This document shows positions 57,622 to 64,000 of a stretch of DNA of 64,000 nt, in pieces (the stretch's first letter is position 1; the number at the start of each line of letters is the position of its first letter). A program made the position numbers and the translations under genes. The DNA is from Rhynchospora pubera (taxonomy: Eukaryota > Streptophyta > Magnoliopsida > Poales > Cyperaceae), in assembly GCA_028095005.1 (NCBI GenBank), contig CM051460.1, forward strand, positions 66,565,676-66,629,675, read 5' to 3'. The notes beneath the pieces are model-generated. The model had not been told where the DNA came from and ran no database searches. It worked only from the letters and a program-made list of their open reading frames with translations.

Positions 57622-58201
57622 GGTTGTATCTCCATTTCAGAATCCAACAACAATCCACCAGACGAGAAGACCATTTCCTGGCGGTCCCACCATTGAAGAA
57701 AATCGCGTGTGCGCCCGACGCATTCCAACCAAACCCGTTATTACCTTCGTTCTGTTTCCACACCATGTAGAATAATCTGTAGCAAGTTTAGATGATGTTA
57801 AGTAATGATTCGCTACAGGATTGAAAAGTGTCGTGATGAAACGGAAGAACTGAAAACTAAACGAATGACTGGAGACCATGTCTTCATCTCTAGCTAGTGA
57901 TTTCATTTCGCCTTTCATCGCTTTTGAATTATTCAATAAATCAATTTCCTCTCTCTTTTCATGTGTCTTATATTGGGTTTGGTGGTGCATCCAAGTCGAG
58001 ATAGAAGAAGAAAAATAAGGCGACAAAAAGATAAAACCTAGAGAGAGAAAGAGAAGGAGAGAGTCGTCTAGTCGTCTCTCTCTCTAGAAATCCCAAATTC
58101 TATTTGCGAATCCGAAAACCTCGTCGATTTCTCCTCGCTTTTGAGCCAACAATTGATCCCTCTTTCTCTCGATTTTGAAAGAGGGAAGGGAAGGGAAAGA
58201 A
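57622..58201 (+). promoter_or_regulatory. Upstream region of the small membrane protein gene
   Basis: 580 bp from the Tat insertion site (starting with target duplication GGTTG) to the ATG. It includes a GA/CT-rich leader (58040-58085 and 58160-58200) typical of plant 5' UTRs. The retrotransposon insertion cuts this region from its former upstream DNA at 45154. Confidence 0.45.
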
Positions 58202-59816
58202 ATGTGTCCGTTGAGAATTATTTTGATCTTTCTCTCAGCTACAATCGCTGGATTTTTCGTGCTTAGAGGCCTCAAAACAGAACCTGAGTTCGATTTGAAT
58301 CAGGAAGAGGTAGAAGAGAAGAATGCTAAAGTAGAGCTTCCTCTTTCTGCCAAGGTACCAATTGAAATTATTTACTTTTTTGTTTTCTTAGGTACTTTCT
58401 TTTTTTTCACAAAAATGCGCCAAGTATAAGGTTGGTTACCCTCTACAAAAGTTACAAATTTGGTATTTGACCTGAAATTTTGTAGTTATTAAGTGCCTCT
58501 GTTTCCTGACACTTTGCTATTAAACCCGGGGATTTTAAAATTTTGAGTTAGACAAAACTTCCCCACTTGAGAATGAAGATAGAAGCTTTTGCTTTTGTTC
58601 TATCTTTCCACTACAGTATTTAAAAGAGACAAAAAAAATAATTGTTTTGAAGGTATATTGAACTTTAATTTACAAATATACATTTGAAATGGAACTTACA
58701 TAATAATGCTACCCTTCATATATGCAAAATAAACTTAATTTTGTTTTGGGTTGTAAGAATGGCAACATTGGATACTAATTTCTGTACAAAAATGGAAACA
58801 TTGTATAAGAAGTATATTACAATTAAAACTTGATCTGATGAAAGGAAAAATTACCAACTGTATAATATTCAAAACTAAAGGTAAAAAGACTTGTTTTCTG
58901 CATTAAAAACTATCTTTCCTTCTAAACTGGTACAGGTCCTGACTTCAAGTCCAGACATTGTACCACTTTACCAGGTGTTTACCTACCAGTTCAAAACCCT
59001 AAGTCATCCTAGTTGTGGGAAACCACTTCTACTAATCTTAGTTTATCTATTACTATTATGAAAATATTATACTAAAGACTTCTCTTGCTTGGTGTCTGTG
59101 TGGAAGCACTTTCTTAAAACCAGCCCTAAAGCAAGGCATCTCAACTTTAAAATAGTGCATTTGGTAAAGGTGGGAATCCTTTGACAATGGATTATATTGA
59201 CAATGCTATTTCAAATCTATTTAGAAAATTCTTCAAATAAAAGAAAAATTTGTACAGATATGTTGATAGCTTTGTGGGTTTGAGTAACCTAGTTTCTGAT
59301 GTAAATGATATCATAACAATTAAAGCCATGAGACCACAAATTAACACCTCAGATGCTTTTAATCTTTTGTCTTGCAACAGTGTAAATATTATTAGCTGCA
59401 TGTAATCATATTTCTCTTATTCTTCTAATTTTGCAGTGTTTTGTAATCATGTCTTGTTCAATTTAATCTGAAATTACTAATTTGAACCTTTGGAGGAGAG
59501 TTTGGTGATTTGTTATCCTCTGGTTTCACCCAATTATTTGTAGCTTGCTGGGTGGTATCAACATCGGGTTGCAAATTAATCCTACCTTTTTTTGTTGTTA
59601 TTACCACAATCAAATAATGCATTCTTTCAATCCTTTCTTTTTAAGTCCACCTTTATTAATGCAATTATGAATTTGTACTAATTTGTACCCCTATCTCTTT
59701 TCCAGGTCGGATCTGCAATTTGTGGATGTTTTTGGACATTAGTAGACATGGCAAGTGGCCGGTACCTGTGGAGAACGCTGGTCTCTCCAGCAGCTTCTTC
59801 AGAAAAGAAGCAATGA
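58202..59816 (+). CDS. Small single-pass membrane protein, two exons, 87 aa
   Basis: Exon 1 is 58202-58354 (51 codons, donor AAG/GTACCA). Exon 2 is 59706-59816 (acceptor TTTTCCAG, ending in TGA). The junction is phase 0. The N-terminus MCPLRIILIFLSATIAGFFV is one hydrophobic segment that could be a signal anchor or a transmembrane helix. It is followed by an acidic stretch (EPEFDLNQEEVEEKNAK) and a C-terminal half with VGSAICGCFWTLVDMASGRY and a Lys-rich end (EKKQ). The start was chosen as the first ATG in frame; a longer reading would need a non-ATG start. It has the look of a short conserved plant protein, but I cannot name its function. The 1.35-kb intron is plain AT-rich DNA. Confidence 0.75.
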
Positions 59817-61784
59817 TACACAATTGGCGTAGTGCCTTTAATTTTAATTTGGTGATTTTGTTTAACACTGAAGAGAAACTACTGATAATGATATGCATCT
59901 GTCAGAGAAAAGCAAAGTAAATAAAATAAAATAGAACCCTGTGTTTGATTTTCTCGTGATGCTCAATTTGTGTACTGGGAATATTCGTACCTATGTTCTC
60001 ATTTATTCTGTTTATATATTTTTTTTTTTTTCTGGTACATCAAATACTTAAACATTGCATATCAACTGTTGAGGGTGTATCTTATCTCTGTTTATTTTGT
60101 GCAAAGAAAATTTATTCACAAAAGGTTGTGTCGCATGCGTTCTACTTCTTGACCTGCTTGTTTTGATGATAATTTAAAATCCCTCCTAAATTTTGAAAAA
60201 AGTGTTGGAAAATTGACATAACAGCCTGAAAGAAACAAATTGTGAGCTATTAAAGGATGTAAATTGATATAACATCATTCAGATCATGTGTTTGTTGGTT
60301 TGCTAATTGAGTTGATGCTACTTTTGCCACAACTCACATTCAAATGTAGAAACAGAAAATCGAACAACTTAGAAAAAGATGCATGTCATCTGAAACTGAC
60401 AATACAGATTTACTGGTACGCTTCAAATAAATCTTCAAGGTAAAGAACAATTCTCAATAAGGAAAAAGATTAAAGTGGAGATACTTCATTAATCATTATA
60501 TATGCTGATCTGACCCTAAGATAAAAGGATTTCATACCTTGAAGCAAAGAATAAAAATCAATCTTTACCAGCTTTTCAGGTTTGAGCTTCTTTTCTCCTT
60601 TTTAAAAAAAAAAAAAAAAATCTCTTTGTTGCTTGATCTCTCTTCACGCAAATGTAATTGTAGCCAAGCTGAATTTTTTTTTAAAAAAAAAAAAGCTGAA
60701 TTTGAATTTGCAGAGGTCTTATGAACAACAAATTTCATTCTATTTCCCATCTTTCGTAAAGGAAGAACAATAAAGAATATATCAGAAACTTATTCTTCAA
60801 AAGCGCCTTACTCTGGTTTCCTTTTCCAGATCAACTTTTTCAGTGAAACAAAAGCGCCTTACTCTGGTTTCCTTTAGATTGTCCGAAATATATGCACCGC
60901 TTTACAGCGCATTCGTAAATACAAATTTTATACCAGACTGAATACCATGAAAGAAGTTTTTATCTTGTAGAGTTGTAATTGAAATTTGACCGGTCGACAT
61001 GTCTTAAGTTAATCAAATTGCTAAAGCAAATATTTTTAGTAATAAAAGTATAATACAAGTATGCACAATGCATCAAATGCATTAGGCCTACTATAAGCCC
61101 TTATCCCCTTATGTTGTCAGTTAGTTAACTTCAGAAATCCCCTGCCAGTAGACGGGGGAAAAGTTTAGATTTAACCAATCATTTCTCTTGGGCCATAGTT
61201 TAGGCCCAAATTATAATCAGCTGAAAGCCCACAAATCTACACCGTTTGATTTCATAAAAAATTAAAAAGAAAAGAAAAAAATGTTACTTTTTTGGAGATT
61301 TTTTAGATAAAATGCAGCTTTGAAAGTTCTGTTATAAAAGCTTTTTTCAGTTGAACCCCTTAAAAATATTACTGTCGCCAACTGGCTAGGTACGAAGCCA
61401 ACTGGAGAGGCCAGGCTTGGGACAGGTACTGGTATATATGGACTTCTTTTTGGGGAACTGAAATTCAAGCTTGTTTTACAAATAGTTTGTTATTTCAGCT
61501 AACAAATTTGGGTCTGCACTAGATCTATCCCCCAAACTGGTTAAGCCGGCCAACTTACAGATGTACAGCTTTCGGTGAACTTCTTAGATTAAATTGAGGA
61601 CAAATAAGGGCCTAATTCAGTTGTCTAATGCATGGTTGTGTAATTGACAAAGACATTGGTCGTTTGGTTTCATCTGTTTGACAATTTCAAGTAAGAGTTC
61701 TTTAGATTACATCATTACAGGATAATCAAGGTTTGAAGAATGATATGTATAGTAAAATTCTGCGCGACCACCCTCATGCTTTGT
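59817..61784. other. Intergenic region downstream of the small gene, no gene seen
   Basis: Includes the probable 3' UTR of the small gene. It also has a 25-bp direct repeat (AAAAGCGCCTTACTCTGG..., about 60799 and 60853) and a tiny poly(A) insertion flanked by AAGCTGAATTT (60666-60703). No coding exon was recognised. Confidence 0.55.
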
Positions 61785-62202
61785 AGAGAAATGATATTGT
61801 GCATCGCGATATATTAATGTTTTTGTACATCGCGATCATATTTGTCGATAGTTTTACAAACAAAAAATCTAACCAAACAAATCCAATCTATATATTGAAA
61901 TTTCATTACAAATCAAATTTTATATATTTTTTAAACTTTTTTACTATTTTTTCGATTTTTTTAAACCTGCCATTTTTTTTTCTTTATTATTAATTGGTAT
62001 ACAAAAAAGAAAAGTTTTAGAAAATTCGAAAAAAAATAGTAAAAAAAATTTTCAAAAAAATATAAAATTTAATTTGTAACGAAATTTCAATATATAGATT
62101 GGATTAGTTTAATTAGATTTGTCAATTTATAAAACGGTTGACGGATAATAATCGCGATTTATAAAAATCTCAATACATCTAGATGCGCCATACCATATCT
62201 CT
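61785..62202. mobile_element. Foldback MITE, about 418 bp
   Basis: Arms of about 190 bp face each other around 61990. AATCCAATCTATATATTGAA (left, near 61880) matches the inverted right arm exactly there, and the outer ends AGAGAAATGATATTG / AGAGATATGGTATGG also pair. AT-rich, no coding capacity; target duplication not clear. Confidence 0.65.
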
Positions 62203-62650
62203 AATTTGTGACTAATATTGCAAGAGTTTTTTTTTTTTGGCACAATTTATTCCTTTGTCAATGTGGAAACCTACATATGATAAATGCATTCTTTTTTAAC
62301 AAACAATTAATCAAAATATATAGATCTGCAAGAATTGTGACTGTTGTGAATTTGTTGAGCTGTGGCACACGATGGGCACTCTATCCATGGCACGAGATAA
62401 ATGCTAAGTTAGAGTATTTAATGCATTTTTTTTTTCAAAGTGAAGCTTCCTATTATGTTTTGCGTTCGTGTTAAGGGAGGAAAAAAATATATACTTTTAA
62501 TAGCACATATGGGTTTTCGACTTTTGGTATTTAGAAAAAAGAAAAGAGACTAAAATGCTCGGAAATTTGGAATATAATAATATTGGCATGCAAATGCCAC
62601 CTGACCCTAAAAAATAAAAATTAATAATATTGGCATGCATAAACCGTAGT

Positions 62651-62920
62651 TCATGGTGACCGGTGAAATACGTCATTTTTTTTTTCATAATCTAGTTTGT
62701 CTCTCCATCTACCACTAAAATCGCCAGAAAAAAAGTAAAATCTAATTCTAATTTCTAATGCAATTAACAATTTTTTCGACGGCTTCATTGGAAACTCTCT
62801 GAACATATCATTTTCTACATCATTCAAAAAGTAACAATCATTTGGATCTTCGGTGCTAATTGGCAGCCGAAACCCGGAGACCGGATCGAGAGGGACCTCA
62901 AAGTTCAAGTTAGAATCCAA
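62651..62920 (-). other. Possible coding fragment, unrecognised
   Basis: The minus-strand frame from 62920 reads DSNLNFEVPLDPVSGFRLPI and on through PNDCYFLNDVENDMFREFP. The composition looks more protein-like than its surroundings, but there is no ATG, no clear splice context and no family that I recognise. It may be a leftover exon of a lost gene. Confidence 0.25.
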
Positions 62921-62929
62921 ACGTATTCG

Positions 62930-63055
62930 CTAATAATTTGGTTTTTTTTTTAAGATAAATTGGAGTTCTAAGCCACCTAACTTATTTTTTTTAATTAAAT
63001 GTCTATGAAAGACCCTCCAGCCGGGTTTCGAACCTGCGACCTTAACAATTTGGTT
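62930..63055 (-). mobile_element. 5'-truncated SINE-like insertion
   Basis: On the minus strand it begins with AGGTCGCAGGTTCGAAACCC, which contains a good pol III B box (GGTTCGAAACC). It ends in a run of A and is flanked by imperfect copies of TAAYAATTTGGTTTTT (about 62932 and 63043), as expected of a target duplication. No A box or tRNA fold was found, so it is a fragment and not a tRNA gene. Confidence 0.4.
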
Positions 63056-64000
63056 TTTGCTCATGAGTTCCAATGGATAAGATTGATTGTTTGAAAATTC
63101 TCTCCATAAATACAATAAATAAATTAAACAATTCAGTTTCAGATTGAAATTCTGCTGTGATTGTATTGAAATTCCTATGAATCAAATGGTCGAGTCTCAA
63201 ATTAAATATCTAATTGAAAGGACATAAATTGAACCGAATGTTTATAATTTGTAAAAATTGTTAACTGATATTTAATTTGTAAACATTGTACTAATATTTA
63301 ATTTGTAAAAAATTGAACTAATGTTTAATTTGTAAAAATAGCCGAGCCATTAAGTCAACATCAAAGTGAATTAAAAAGTAACAAATTATCTTGGACTACT
63401 TGTTGGTTACTCACTGTACGAAAAATTTTTAAGTTGAAACACATAAAATTCCTAAAGACAAATAAAAGCTATGAAATTATCCGCGCCCCAACCTAGAACC
63501 GACGTGAGTGAAAAAAAAAACAACTTTTACTGTTTGTTAATCTTTTAAAAAAAAGTAAAAAAATAAAAATTAATTAATGTAAAATAAAATATGTCGATTC
63601 ATTCCCTCTGAAACAACATCGATCTATCTATATATAATGTTTCCATTATACAACCTCTAAAAGAGATAGTTAGCTCTACCTCTAAACTTTTCATTATTAT
63701 ATTAGTAAACTATGATAAAACATGAGTGGCTGCATTTCATAGATTCGAAATCGAATATTACTTGTTAGTAAACAATATAACAAAATTAACCATTGCATAA
63801 TTCAAATAAAAGAAATATGCACAAAAGATACTTTTTTACTCGGACAAACATGTTACATGCTAATAAAGTCATACTTGGTTCCATGCCATGTGCAACCTTT
63901 GTAACACAATAAATAAATAAAAAAAAAACAAGTAGAGCTTTTTCGCCATATGTTTGAATGTCAAAAGTCAAAACCAATTTTCGCAGGATGTTGTTGTCCT
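63056..64000. other. AT-rich intergenic end of window, no gene seen
   Basis: Short irregular repeats of TAATTTGTAAAAAT occur at 63240-63345. No coding exon or transposon end was recognised. Confidence 0.5.

Noticed and set aside
63010..63060. tRNA gene (B-box sequence GGTTCGAAACC)
   Set aside because: No A box, acceptor stem or anticodon arm; a SINE-like fragment explains it better.

Overview
This is a stretch of a plant nuclear genome. The evidence is AT-rich intergenic DNA, spliced genes with GT/AG introns, and a dense nest of plant transposable elements: two families of CACTA, Mutator-like, hAT, foldback MITEs, a Helitron end, LINE/SINE debris and a Tat-lineage Ty3/gypsy element. No rRNA, tRNA or organellar gene was recognised. 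I cannot name the species.

Layout. 1-3041: weak exon-like fragments that end at a Helitron-type 3' terminus. 3254-17456: a complete 14.2-kb CACTA transposon (3-bp target duplication AAC). It carries an intact 954-codon tnp2 transposase and a second gene of nine reconstructed exons that ends in a Ulp1/C48-type protease domain. The second gene has one nonsense codon, and its fourth intron holds a likely solo LTR. 17860-21860: a three-exon host gene for a His/Tyr-rich, tail-anchored protein of 158 residues. Its first intron has been invaded by a Mutator-like foldback element (9-bp duplication) and a hAT element (8-bp duplication). 21861-30600: intergenic DNA with MITEs, a three-exon fragment of an NADP-malic enzyme gene and an LTR-like leader sequence. 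30605-33610: a truncated, nonsense-ridden second CACTA. 33947-38482: a hAT element with a Mutator-like element nested inside it; both have clean target duplications. 38491-45159: intergenic DNA, including a third CACTA fragment.

45160-57621: a 12.46-kb Tat-lineage retrotransposon, minus strand. Its LTRs look identical by eye and it is flanked by GGTTG. It has gag, protease, RT, two RNase H domains, integrase, an antisense extra gene and several tandem-repeat arrays. Three reading-frame breaks suggest it cannot move on its own, or that the assembly has errors. It sits about 580 bp upstream of a two-exon gene (58202-59816) for an 87-residue membrane protein. From 59817 to the end there is intergenic DNA with a foldback MITE and a SINE-like remnant.

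The most interesting signal is a long non-coding hairpin followed by two short palindromes, in the 5' leader intron of the CACTA transposase gene. It is shared by two diverged CACTA families (16317-16596 and 32589-32880), with a partial third copy at 43091. By eye it is much better conserved than the transposase coding sequence beside it.
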